Shown here piece after piece: positions 49,433 to 58,173 of a stretch of 64,000 bases of DNA; within the stretch, counting starts at the first letter, position 1; the number at the start of each line of letters is the position of its first letter. Source of the stretch: Pseudomonadota bacterium (lineage in GTDB: Bacteria; Pseudomonadota; Alphaproteobacteria; Caulobacterales; Caulobacteraceae); assembly GCA_020161365.1 (NCBI GenBank), contig JAIUNU010000001.1, forward strand, positions 248,001 to 312,000, read 5' to 3'. The notes beneath the pieces are model-generated. The model saw nothing but the letters and a program-made list of their open reading frames with translations. It was not told the origin of the DNA and ran no database searches. The translations under genes were made by a program, and so were the position numbers.

Positions 49433-50272
49433 GTGACGCAGCATTTTCCGACGCGACAGCTTCGGTTCTTTCTGACGGCGCCCACGCCTTGCCCTTACCT
49501 GCCCGGTCGCGAAGAGCGGAAGGTATTCGCGCACCTCCCCCTGTCTGATGGCCCGATCGTCAATGACAGCCTGACCCAGGTCGGCTTCCGTCGGTCGCAG
49601 AACATCGCCTATCGACCCGCGTGCGAGACCTGCCGCGCCTGCCAGTCCGCGCGGGCCCCAGCGGCCGAGTACGTGCTGTCGCGATCAGAACGGAAGATTT
49701 TGAGCCGCAACGACGACTTGGAGCGCCATTGGGTCGAGGCCGAGGCGACGCTGGAGCAGTTCGAGCTGTTGAAGCGCTATCTCCTGGCCCGTCATGCGGA
49801 CGGCGGCATGGCCGAGATGACCTGGCCCGACTACGTCGCGATGGTCGAGGACACAGCGGTCCGCACGCACCTGATCGAGTACCGGCGCAAATCCGTGGAT
49901 CGTGGTCCTGGCGATCTCGTCGCCTGCGTGCTGGTCGACATGCTCGCCGACGGGCTGTCTCTGGTCTACAGCTTCTATGAACCGGACCAGCCGCGCCGCA
50001 GCTTCGGCTCGTTCATCATTCTCGACCATATCGTGCAGGCGCAGCAGAACGCCCTGCCCTACGTCTATCTCGGCTACTGGGTGCCCGGCAGCGAGAAGAT
50101 GGCCTACAAGGCGCGCTTTTCGCCCCTGGAGATCCTGAAGCCCGGCGGCTGGTCGTTGATGTCAGCGCGCGAGCGTGGCGCGCGCGCGCCACGCGCTCCC
50201 GGCGCCCTCAAAGACACGTGCGACCTCCCCCTCAGCGACGCCGAGCCGGCGGAGATCGATGATCTGGACTAG
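49433..50272 (+). CDS. bpt: Aspartate/glutamate leucyltransferase (Bpt)
   Basis: Transfers Leu from Leu-tRNA to N-terminal Asp or Glu, marking proteins for ClpS/ClpAP decay (N-end rule). 279 residues of the Ate1-fold family, with N-terminal CPYLPGREERKVF, the Cys cluster ACETCRACQSAR, and the C-terminal core SFGSFIILDHIVQAQ and PYVYLGYWVPGSEKMAYK. Start is GTG 49433. ClpS is not in this window. Confidence 0.93.
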   Translation: MTQHFPTRQLRFFLTAPTPCPYLPGREERKVFAHLPLSDGPIVNDSLTQVGFRRSQNIAYRPACETCRACQSARAPAAEYVLSRSERKILSRNDDLERHWVEAEATLEQFELLKRYLLARHADGGMAEMTWPDYVAMVEDTAVRTHLIEYRRKSVDRGPGDLVACVLVDMLADGLSLVYSFYEPDQPRRSFGSFIILDHIVQAQQNALPYVYLGYWVPGSEKMAYKARFSPLEILKPGGWSLMSARERGARAPRAPGALKDTCDLPLSDAEPAEIDDLD

Positions 50273-50276
50273 AGGC

Positions 50277-50303
50277 GCTCCCCGCTCGCGCGGAACGGGG
50301 AGC
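50277..50303. terminator. Hairpin between convergent bpt and SDR genes
   Basis: GCTCCCCG (50277-50284) pairs perfectly with CGGGGAGC (50296-50303). It is centred in the 39-base gap of a convergent pair, where a bidirectional terminator is expected. There is no T-run on either side. Confidence 0.5.
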
Positions 50304-50311
50304 CATAAGGC

Positions 50312-51079
50312 CTAGCGCGCGAAGCTCACGCCGCCGTCGACCGTCACCGCGCCGCCCACCACATAGTCGCCGGCCCTGGAAGCCAGATAGATCGCTGCGC
50401 CCGCCATGTCCTCCGCCTCGCCGATGCGGCCGGCCGGTATCATCTTGGCGACGGCGTCGGCGTGGTCGCGCGCCACCTTGTTCATGTCCGAAGCAAAGGC
50501 GCCCGGCGCGATGCAGCTGACGGCGATGTTCTCGGGCGCCAGGCGCAGGGCGATGCGCTTGGTCATGTGCAGCAGGCCCGCCTTGGAGGCGCCATAGGGA
50601 TAGGTCTCGTCCTTGGTCACCGACTGGCCGTCAATCGAGGCGATGTTGATCACCTTGGCGACGCGATCCTTGGCGGCGGCGCGCAGTTCGCCGATCAGGG
50701 CCTGGGTCAGGAAGAACGGGGTCTTCATGTTCAGGTCGACCGTCTTGTCCCAGCCGCTCTCGGGGAACTCGTCAAAGCCCGCCCCCCAGGCGGCGCCGGC
50801 GTTGTTGACCAGGATGTCGAGCTTGGGCTCGCGTTCCTTGATCCGGGCGGCCAGGCCTTGGATGCCTTCCATTGTGGAGATATCGCCCGGCAGCGAGACG
50901 CACTCGCCGTACTGACTGAGTTCCTCGGCGGCGGCGTCGCAGGCGGCGGCCTTGCGGGCGGTGATGTAGACGCGCTTGGCGCCGTGGGTCAGGAAGCCCT
51001 TGACGATCATCGCGCCGATACCGCGCGAGCCGCCGGTGACCAGGGCGACGCGGCCCTCAAGCGAAAACAGGTTTTGCAT
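50312..51079 (-). CDS. SDR family oxidoreductase
   Basis: 255-residue short-chain dehydrogenase. Cofactor motif TGGSRGIG, NNAGAAWG, and the catalytic Ser (NIASIDG) with YPYGASKAG (Tyr-xxx-Lys) are complete; the C terminus VVGGAVTVDGG is typical. A preference for NADP over NAD is not certain. It is the last gene of a four-gene leftward set with the nitronate monooxygenase-like, quinone oxidoreductase-like and serine hydrolase genes, 12 bases after its neighbour. Confidence 0.92.
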   Translation of the reverse strand: MQNLFSLEGRVALVTGGSRGIGAMIVKGFLTHGAKRVYITARKAAACDAAAEELSQYGECVSLPGDISTMEGIQGLAARIKEREPKLDILVNNAGAAWGAGFDEFPESGWDKTVDLNMKTPFFLTQALIGELRAAAKDRVAKVINIASIDGQSVTKDETYPYGASKAGLLHMTKRIALRLAPENIAVSCIAPGAFASDMNKVARDHADAVAKMIPAGRIGEAEDMAGAAIYLASRAGDYVVGGAVTVDGGVSFAR

Positions 51080-51091
51080 GGTACTGGTCCT

Positions 51092-52027
51092 CTAGAAGCC
51101 GCCGGCGGCGGCCAGGGCGCCGAGGCGCCCGGTGATCTGATGAAACTGGGCGACGGTCTCGTCGATGATGTCCTTGACGGGCTTGACCTCGTTGATCAGG
51201 CCCACGGTCTGGCCGGCCAAGGCTGGCGCAGCCTCCATGTCGCCGCCGAAATAGACGCCGAGGATGTTCTTCAAGACGTCCGGCGGCATGACGCCCGCGT
51301 CGTGTATCTCCTTGGTCAGATCGGACTTGATGGCCCGGATGCAGGGGCTGGCCTTCTTGTTCAGCACCCAGGTGCCGGTCTCCTTGGCCCCGGTGATCGC
51401 AGCCTTGTAGTTGGCATGAACCGGGCTCTCGGCCGAACTGACGAAGCGCGTGCCCATCTGCACCGCTTCAGCCCCGAGGGCGAAGGCGGCGGCCATGCCG
51501 CGTCCGTCGCAGATGCCGCCGGCGGCCACGAGCGGGACATCGACCTTCTCGCGGATGGCCTGTAGCAGGACCAACGTCGAGACCTCCTCGGGGTTCTTGA
51601 ACCCGCCGCCCTCGGCGCCCTCGACCACGAGGCCATCAACGCCCGCCTCGACGCATTTTACCGCCGCGTCGACAGTCGGCACGGCGTGGTAGACGACGAT
51701 GCCGGCGTCCTTCAGCGGGCCGATGAACTTGGCGGGGCTGCCGGCCGAGGTGGTCACGAACTTGACCCCGCTGTCGCAGACGAAGCGGAGCATGGCGTCG
51801 TCGCGGAGGAACATGATCGGCAGGTTCACCCCGAACGGCAGGCCCGTCTCGGCCATCTTGGTGATCTCGGCCTTGCAGTTCTCGGTCTCGCCGGACGAGG
51901 TCTCGATAATGCCCAGGCCTCCGGCGCGGGAGACGGCGCTGGCCAGTTGGTAGCGAGCAATCCAGCCCATCGGCGCCTGGATGATCGGATACTTCGCCCC
52001 GGTATGAGCGAGCACGCGGTTGGTCAT
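51092..52027 (-). CDS. Nitronate monooxygenase/2-nitropropane dioxygenase-like flavoprotein
   Basis: 311-residue FMN-dependent TIM-barrel. Family features are PIIQAPMGWIA, GLVVEGAEGGG, PLVAAGGICDGRGMAAAFALGAEAVQMGT (split here: PLVAAGGIC, then GAEAVQMGTRF). The true nitronate substrate or an enoyl-reductase-like role cannot be told apart. It starts with a TGAGG site and lies eight bases after the quinone oxidoreductase-like gene. Confidence 0.9.
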   Translation of the reverse strand: MTNRVLAHTGAKYPIIQAPMGWIARYQLASAVSRAGGLGIIETSSGETENCKAEITKMAETGLPFGVNLPIMFLRDDAMLRFVCDSGVKFVTTSAGSPAKFIGPLKDAGIVVYHAVPTVDAAVKCVEAGVDGLVVEGAEGGGFKNPEEVSTLVLLQAIREKVDVPLVAAGGICDGRGMAAAFALGAEAVQMGTRFVSSAESPVHANYKAAITGAKETGTWVLNKKASPCIRAIKSDLTKEIHDAGVMPPDVLKNILGVYFGGDMEAAPALAGQTVGLINEVKPVKDIIDETVAQFHQITGRLGALAAAGGF

Positions 52028-52035
52028 GATCGGCC

Positions 52036-52998
52036 TCAGGGAATAAGCAGCACGCGGCCGACGGCCTGGCGGCTTTCGATATAGGCGTGGGCGGCGGCAG
52101 CTTCGGCCAAGGGGAAGGTGCGGTCTATGACCACTTCCAGCTCGCCCCGCGCGGCCTTCTCGATCAGGTCCTGGATCATGTCGTGGACGCGGTCGGTCAT
52201 GATCTCCGCGCCCAGGAACACGCCGGTCAGGGATCGATTGCCGCCCATCAGCGAGCCGACATCGACCTTCATCGGCTCACGACCGGCATTGCCTACGAGC
52301 GAGACCCGGCCCCGGTAGCCCAAGGCCGCCAGGCTGCCTGGCAGCGTGGCGCCACCAACAGGATCGACGACCAGATCGACGCCCTTGCCGCCGGTCAGCT
52401 TCATCACCTGCTCGACCAGATCATCGCGCCGGTAGTTGACCCCGTGATCCATGCCGAACGGCTTCAGGCGCTCCAGGCGCTCATCACTGGACGCAGAGGC
52501 TAGAACCGTCGCGCCGGCCTGCTTGGCCAGTTGGATGGCGGCAAGACCCACGGCTCCGGCGCCGGCTTGCACCAGCACGGTCTCGCCGGCCTTCAGCCGT
52601 CCCGCGCCGAACAGGCATTCGTGCGCCGTGCCGAACGGCACCGGGATCGCGGCGGCGTTGTTGAGGTCGAAGCCCTCCGGGATCGGCCAGGCGTTGCGCG
52701 CCGGCACGGAACGCAGCTCAGCATGCGAGCCGAAGGCGTTCACCGTGACGACCTTCTGCCCGACCTTCAGGTGATTGACCTCTGCTCCGACCTCGACGAT
52801 TTCGCCCGCCGCCTGATAACCGACAATGTGCGGGACGCCCGCCATCTGACCGCCGCCGCGGTTGAGAGTGTCGCCTCCCTCGATGCTGACGGCCTCGACA
52901 CGGATGACCACGCCCTGGGCGTGACAGACGGGATCGGGCACATCCTCGTAGCGCAACACGTCCGGCGCGCCGGTTTCGTAATAGACAGCCGCCTTCAT
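52036..52998 (-). CDS. Zinc-independent quinone oxidoreductase-like MDR protein
   Basis: 320-residue medium-chain dehydrogenase/reductase. N-terminal GroES-like part (MKAAVYYETGAPDVLRYED), then the Rossmann motif VLVQAGAGAVGLAAIQLAKQ. No catalytic or structural zinc Cys cluster is visible, so NADPH:quinone reductase-like activity is more likely than alcohol oxidation. A GGGAGG ribosome site precedes ATG 52998. Confidence 0.9.
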   Translation of the reverse strand: MKAAVYYETGAPDVLRYEDVPDPVCHAQGVVIRVEAVSIEGGDTLNRGGGQMAGVPHIVGYQAAGEIVEVGAEVNHLKVGQKVVTVNAFGSHAELRSVPARNAWPIPEGFDLNNAAAIPVPFGTAHECLFGAGRLKAGETVLVQAGAGAVGLAAIQLAKQAGATVLASASSDERLERLKPFGMDHGVNYRRDDLVEQVMKLTGGKGVDLVVDPVGGATLPGSLAALGYRGRVSLVGNAGREPMKVDVGSLMGGNRSLTGVFLGAEIMTDRVHDMIQDLIEKAARGELEVVIDRTFPLAEAAAAHAYIESRQAVGRVLLIP

Positions 52999-53035
52999 GG
53001 GGCGATCCTCCCTGAACTGATTGAAGCGTTGACCG

Positions 53036-54346
53036 CTACTTCTTGGGGTCGATCAGCGCGTCATAGACGAGCTTGGCGCTGTCATCGTCGATGTCCTTGA
53101 TCGCCGGATCGCCGCCCTTGTTGAGGATATGGATCATGCCCAGGAAGAAGAGATCGTTCTTCGGGTCGATCCAGAACCAGGTGCCGGCCGCGCCGCCCCA
53201 GCTGTAGGTCCCCTCGCCTTGCGGCCCCGCCTTGGCGCTGTCGAGCACCACGGCGAAGTCGAGGCCGAACCCTCGCCCGCGCGCGGTGTTGAAGGGCGGA
53301 TCGCTGGAATTCATGATGGTGTCGCTCAGCGCGTTGGTACGCATCAGCTTGACCGTTTCCGGCTTCAGAATGCGCGCGCCCTCAAGCTCGCCGCCGTTCA
53401 GCAGCATCTGGGCGAAGCGCGCATAGTCGGCGTTTGTCGAAACCAGACCCCCACCGCCGGACGCCATGACGGGCGGCTTGGTGATGTCGAGCACCATGAA
53501 GCCGTCGGCAGGGGCCAGCTTGTTGACCTTCGGATTCCAGACATAGAGCGACGCCAACCGATCGGCCTTCTCGGCAGGCAGCCAGAAGCCGGTGTCCTTC
53601 ATCTTCAGCGGGTCGAAGATGCGGGCTTTCATGAAATCTCCCAGCGACTGGCCGGTCAGCTTCTCGACGATCAGGCCCTGGATGTCGACGGCGATGCTGT
53701 ACTTCCAGCGCTTGCCCGGCTGATCCACCAGCGGGATCTCGGCGATCGCCTTGACGAAGTCATCGCGCGAGCGCGCGCCCAGCACCTTGTCGGCATACGC
53801 CTTGTCGAGGGGGTTGTCGGGGACGAGACCATAGGCGAAGCCCGCCGAATGGCTCATCAGCTCGCGCATGGTCGGCGGACGCTCGGCGGGAACCGTATCG
53901 AACGACCCATCGGCGTTGACGCTCTTGAAAACCCGAAGATTGGCGAACTCGGGGATGAACTTGCTGACAGGATCGTCCAGCGTCCACTTGCCCTCTTCGA
54001 AGAGGATCATCATGGCCACGCCGGTCACCGGCTTGGTCTGGGAATAGATCCGGAAGATGGTGTCCTTGGTCATCGGCGGACCATCGAAGCCCTTGTTGCC
54101 GTGGACCTCGAAGTTCACGACCTTGCCGTGACGGACGAGCATGGTGGTCACGCCGGGAAGATGGCCCTGGTCGACGAGCCCTTGCATGTGGGCGTCCAGC
54201 TTTTTCAGACCTTCGGCCGAGAACCCCGCGCTCTCGGGCGACGCGGCGGCGATGGCGGGCGCCTTGGTCTCCGCCCAGGCCGCCGGCGCTCCTCCCGCCA
54301 ACAGCATCGCGACCACACTGGCCGCCACCCATTTCCGGATCGCCAA
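53036..54346 (-). CDS. Exported serine hydrolase, beta-lactamase class C/esterase fold (first copy)
   Basis: 436 residues from TTG 54346, five bases after GGGAGG; this choice gives a clean signal peptide (AIRKWVAASVVAMLLAGGAP, cleavage after AWA). The catalytic SxxK is SQTK in FRIYSQTKPVTG, and the Tyr motif is KYSIAVDIQG. The family covers esterases and DD-peptidase-like enzymes. It is the promoter-proximal gene of the oxidoreductase set, with a perfect palindrome just upstream, and is a paralogue of the next gene. Confidence 0.88.
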   Translation of the reverse strand: MAIRKWVAASVVAMLLAGGAPAAWAETKAPAIAAASPESAGFSAEGLKKLDAHMQGLVDQGHLPGVTTMLVRHGKVVNFEVHGNKGFDGPPMTKDTIFRIYSQTKPVTGVAMMILFEEGKWTLDDPVSKFIPEFANLRVFKSVNADGSFDTVPAERPPTMRELMSHSAGFAYGLVPDNPLDKAYADKVLGARSRDDFVKAIAEIPLVDQPGKRWKYSIAVDIQGLIVEKLTGQSLGDFMKARIFDPLKMKDTGFWLPAEKADRLASLYVWNPKVNKLAPADGFMVLDITKPPVMASGGGGLVSTNADYARFAQMLLNGGELEGARILKPETVKLMRTNALSDTIMNSSDPPFNTARGRGFGLDFAVVLDSAKAGPQGEGTYSWGGAAGTWFWIDPKNDLFFLGMIHILNKGGDPAIKDIDDDSAKLVYDALIDPKK

Positions 54347-54356
54347 CCCAACCTCC

Positions 54357-54370
54357 CAAACAATTGTTTG
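54357..54370. promoter_or_regulatory. Perfect palindrome CAAACAATTGTTTG
   Basis: A 14-bp perfect palindrome lies directly upstream of the ribosome site (GGGAGG) of the serine hydrolase gene at 54346. It fits the published PsrA-type pattern (G/C)AAAC-N2-4-GTTT(G/C) of a TetR-family fatty-acid regulator. A repressor here would block the four-gene operon; its gene is not in the window. Confidence 0.6.
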
Positions 54371-54447
54371 AAGGACCTTAGAGCGGGGCCGCGACGGTTG
54401 GAACCCGCTATTTGCCACCACGCCTTAAAGTCGCGTACGAGAGTGCG

Positions 54448-55836
54448 TCAGCGGGAAATCGTGGCCCGAGCGGGAGATTTGTTCGAGATCTGTACGGGCG
54501 CGACAGATGGGCGTTCGATCGCCTGGTAAACCAGCGACCGCGACTGCGCGTCGAGGCCAGGACCAACACCGCCGAGGCGCTGGATCATGCCCACGAAGAA
54601 AAGGTCATTCGTCGGATCGATCCAGAACCATGTGCCGGCGCTGCCGCCCCAGCTGACGGTTCCGGCCCCGACCGGCGTGCCGGATGCGGCGGGGTCGACG
54701 GCGACGGCCATGTCGATCCCGTACCCCATGCCGGCGGCGAACGGGAAAGGCCGTGACGCCGGCGCCAGCACGCCCGTGGTGCCATTGGTGGTGACCACAA
54801 ATCCTTCGGGAAGGTGGTTCTGGGTCATCAGCGCCACGGTTTCCGGCCTGAGAATCCGCACGCCGTCCAGCTCGCCCTTATTGAGGATCATCTGGGCGAA
54901 GCGGGCGAAGTCTCCTGCAGTCGAAACCAGCCCCCCGCCGCCCAGCGGCGCGGCCGGCGGCTTGCTGACGTCACGCCAGGCGCCCTCGACGGCGGGGACA
55001 AGCTGGCCCGTGGCCGGATCAGCGTCGTAAAGCGCCGCGAGGCGTCCCTGCTTTTCTTCGGGCACGTAGAAGGCGGTGTCCTTCATGCCGAGCGGCGTGA
55101 AGATGCGTTCCTGCATGAACACCGGGAGGCTCTGCCCCGACAGCTTCTCGACAATATAGCCCTGGATGTCCGCGGCCACGCTGTAGCGCCAGAGCCGCCC
55201 AGGCTCAGCGAACATCGGCAGGCCCGAGACCTTTTGGACCAGGTCGTTCAGAGAAGACGACTGCAGGACTTCCGCACGAAAGTAAGCCTGATCCGCCGGG
55301 CTGCTGGGGTCGTTGGCCAGTCCATAGGCGAAGCCCGCCGTATGGGTCATCAGTTCGCGCATCGTGGGCGGCCTGGACACCGGCGCCAAGATCGGCTGGC
55401 CGGCCTCGTCGAGACCCTTGGCGAACTGGAGATTGGCGAATTCCGGAATGTACTTGCTGACCGGATCATCCAGCCGCCAAAGGCCCTGCTCGTAGAGCAT
55501 CATCATGGCGACGCCGGTGACCGGCTTGGTCTCCGATCGGATGCGGAAGATAGCGTCCATCGGCATCGGATCGCCGCCCAGCACCCGGCGCCCGAAGGTG
55601 CGGGCATGCACCACGCGGCCATGACGCGCCAGGACCGTCACGGCGCCGGCGATCTGTCCTCGGTCGACCATCACTTGCATGTGGTCGTCCAGGCGCTTCA
55701 GGCGCTCAGCGTTAAAGCCACCCTCCTCGGGCTTGCCCTTCGGCAAGGCCAGAGCCGGAGTCGCGGCGACGGCGGCGCAGCCGAAGACGCCGGCCAGCAG
55801 GCTCAAGGCGCGGCGACGCAGCCGTCCGATCGTCAT
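54448..55836 (-). CDS. Exported serine hydrolase, beta-lactamase class C/esterase fold (second copy)
   Basis: 462 residues from ATG 55836, overlapping the parC stop (ATGA). The signal peptide runs [19 protein letters not shown] to a cleavage near ALA. The catalytic Ser/Lys are in FRIRSETKPVTG, and YSVAADIQGYIVEKLSGQS parallels the first copy. The N-terminal start and the C-terminal WGGSAGTWFWIDP are also shared, so it is a tandem paralogue. Substrate unknown. Confidence 0.87.
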   Translation of the reverse strand: MTIGRLRRRALSLLAGVFGCAAVAATPALALPKGKPEEGGFNAERLKRLDDHMQVMVDRGQIAGAVTVLARHGRVVHARTFGRRVLGGDPMPMDAIFRIRSETKPVTGVAMMMLYEQGLWRLDDPVSKYIPEFANLQFAKGLDEAGQPILAPVSRPPTMRELMTHTAGFAYGLANDPSSPADQAYFRAEVLQSSSLNDLVQKVSGLPMFAEPGRLWRYSVAADIQGYIVEKLSGQSLPVFMQERIFTPLGMKDTAFYVPEEKQGRLAALYDADPATGQLVPAVEGAWRDVSKPPAAPLGGGGLVSTAGDFARFAQMILNKGELDGVRILRPETVALMTQNHLPEGFVVTTNGTTGVLAPASRPFPFAAGMGYGIDMAVAVDPAASGTPVGAGTVSWGGSAGTWFWIDPTNDLFFVGMIQRLGGVGPGLDAQSRSLVYQAIERPSVAPVQISNKSPARATISR

Positions 55837-58112
55837 TTGGGCCGGAACCGCTTGTTGGTGGCGAAACCCTTCGGAACCAGCTTGCCGGCCCCTGCGCGAC
55901 GGCCCACCCATTCCTTCCACTCGGCCCAATCGCGACGACGGCCGGCGGTGTCGATCCAGTAGGCCCCGGTCTCGGCGTTGAACGAGAGACCATCGCGAAG
56001 ACCGCCCTCGCGATAGGCTTGGAGCTTGACGCCCTTGCCGCGCGGCATTTCCGGCAGCTCTTCCAGCGGGAAGATCAGGATCTTGCCGTTGTCGCCGATC
56101 ACCGCCAGCTGGTCGCCGACAGCCTCCAGGCAGAAGGCCGCGCCTTCGTTGCCGACGTTCAGGACCTGCTTGCCGGCCTTGCGGTTGGCCAGGGCTTCTT
56201 CCTCGGGCATCAGGAAGCCATAGCCGCCCTTCGAGGCCAAAATGCGTTTGCGGCCGGCCTTGAACGGGAAGACGTCGATGATCTTCACCTTGTCGTCCAG
56301 CTCGATCATCATCCGCACCGGCTCGCCATGACCGCGCGCGCTGGGCAGCTTGTCACAGCCCAGGGTGAAGAAGCGCCCGTCGCTGGAGAAGATCAGCAGC
56401 TTGTCGGTGGTCTCGGCGGGGACCAGGAAGCCCAGCTTGTCGCCTTCCTTGAACTTCAGCTCGGACGGATCTTCGACCTTGCCCTTGGCCGCGCGGATCC
56501 AGCCGCGCTCGGACAGGATGATCGTGATCGGCTCGCGCACGATCATCGCCTCGATAGCGGCGTCGGCGTCGACCTGCGGGGCCTCCCCGAATACCGAGCG
56601 GCCGGTGACGCCGGTGGGGCGCGCCTTGTCCAGCGGGTGCTCGATCTTGAGCAGCGTCGCGCGGACCTCGGAGAGGCCAACGCCCACCAGCTTCCACTGC
56701 TTGGCCTCGCTGGCCAGCATAGCCAGAATGCCGTCGCGCTCTTCCACCAGTTCGGCGTGCTCGCGACGGATTTCCATCTCCTCCAGCTTGGCCAGTTGGC
56801 GCAGGCGGGTGTTGAGGATGGCGTCGGCCTGGATGTCCGACAGCGCAAAGGTCTCGATCAGTTTTTCCTTCGGCTTGTCCTCGTAGCGGACGATCCGAAT
56901 GACCTCATCGAGGTTCAGATAGGCGATCAGCAGGCCGTCCAGGATGTGCAGACGGGCTTCGATCTTGGCCAGGCGGTGGCGGGCGCGACGGGTCAACACC
57001 TCGCGGCGATGCGCCAGGAACGCCATCAGGGCCTGCTTCAGGCCCATCACGCCCGGCGTGCCGCGCGCGTCCAGCACGTTGATATTGACCGGGAAGCGGC
57101 TCTCCAGCGCCGAGAGCTTGAACAGGCTCTCCATCAGCACTTCAGGCTCGACGTTCTTGGACTTCGGCTCCAGCACCAGGCGGATGTCCTCGGCGCTCTC
57201 GTCGCGGACGTCGCCCAAGAGGGCTGCCTTCTTGCTGTCGATCAGGTCGGCCAGTTGCTCGACCAGGTCCGACTTCTTTACCTGGTATGGGATCTCGGTG
57301 ACGACGATCTGGTAGGTGCCGCGACCGGTGTCTTCCTTTTCCCACTTGGCGCGCATCCGCACGCCGCCGCGACCGGTCTCGTAGGTTTCCAGCAGGCTGG
57401 CGCGCGACTCTACGATCACGCCGCCGGTCGGGAAATCCGGGCCCGGCACCTTTTCCAGCAGGTCTTCGGTGGTGGCGTCGGGATTGGCCAGCAAGAGCTG
57501 GCAGGCGTCGATCAGCTCTGCGGCGTTGTGCGGCGGGATCGAGGTGGCCATGCCGACGGCGATGCCTGAAGAGCCGTTGGCCAGCAGGTTCGGGAAGCCC
57601 GAGGGCAGCACGACCGGCTCTTCGTCCTGGCCGTCATAGGTCGGGCGGAAATCGACCGCATCTTCGTCGATGCCGTCCAACAGAAGCGTCGCCGCCTCCG
57701 TCATCTTGCATTCGGTGTAGCGCATGGCCGCAGCGCTATCGCCGTCGATATTGCCGAAGTTCCCCTGCCCTTCGACCAGCGGGATACGCTGGCTGAACTC
57801 TTGGGCCAGACGCACCAGCGCGTCATAGATCGAGGCGTCGCCGTGCGGGTGGAAGTTACCCATCACCTCGCCGACCACCTTGGCGCATTTGCGCGCCGCA
57901 GCGTCGGGGTTCAGCCGCATGTTGCTCATCGCGTACAGCACGCGACGGTGCACGGGCTTCAGGCCATCGCGCACGTCGGGCAGCGCCCGCGAGCCGATCG
58001 TCGACAGCGCATAGGCCAGATAGCGCCGCGACAGCGCCTCGGTCAGCGGCTCGTCGAGAATGCGGTCGCCGTCGTCGGGGCCGCCGGGAGGAGGAAGGAC
58101 AGGCTTGTTCAT
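55833..58112 (-). CDS. parC: DNA topoisomerase IV subunit A
   Basis: Chromosome decatenation subunit, 759 residues. Catalytic Tyr is in [11 protein letters not shown]. The quinolone region reads GDASIYDA, so E. coli Ser80 is Ala and Glu84 is Asp. It has a shorter C-terminal domain than GyrA and no GyrA box, which assigns it to ParC. The parE partner is not adjacent. Its stop overlaps the start of the serine hydrolase gene. Confidence 0.95.
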   Translation of the reverse strand: MNKPVLPPPGGPDDGDRILDEPLTEALSRRYLAYALSTIGSRALPDVRDGLKPVHRRVLYAMSNMRLNPDAAARKCAKVVGEVMGNFHPHGDASIYDALVRLAQEFSQRIPLVEGQGNFGNIDGDSAAAMRYTECKMTEAATLLLDGIDEDAVDFRPTYDGQDEEPVVLPSGFPNLLANGSSGIAVGMATSIPPHNAAELIDACQLLLANPDATTEDLLEKVPGPDFPTGGVIVESRASLLETYETGRGGVRMRAKWEKEDTGRGTYQIVVTEIPYQVKKSDLVEQLADLIDSKKAALLGDVRDESAEDIRLVLEPKSKNVEPEVLMESLFKLSALESRFPVNINVLDARGTPGVMGLKQALMAFLAHRREVLTRRARHRLAKIEARLHILDGLLIAYLNLDEVIRIVRYEDKPKEKLIETFALSDIQADAILNTRLRQLAKLEEMEIRREHAELVEERDGILAMLASEAKQWKLVGVGLSEVRATLLKIEHPLDKARPTGVTGRSVFGEAPQVDADAAIEAMIVREPITIILSERGWIRAAKGKVEDPSELKFKEGDKLGFLVPAETTDKLLIFSSDGRFFTLGCDKLPSARGHGEPVRMMIELDDKVKIIDVFPFKAGRKRILASKGGYGFLMPEEEALANRKAGKQVLNVGNEGAAFCLEAVGDQLAVIGDNGKILIFPLEELPEMPRGKGVKLQAYREGGLRDGLSFNAETGAYWIDTAGRRRDWAEWKEWVGRRAGAGKLVPKGFATNKRFRPK

Positions 58113-58173
58113 CGAGGGGATTCGTTACTCCGAGGCGCGAGCCTAGCAGAAACCCCCTCGATGATTCGAGCGG

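Noticed and set aside
53129..54529. 466-residue plus-strand frame
   Set aside because: Antisense shadow of the serine hydrolase gene, which has a signal peptide and a catalytic SxxK.
56019..57569. 516-residue plus-strand frame
   Set aside because: Shadow of parC; composition is typical of antisense high-GC frames.
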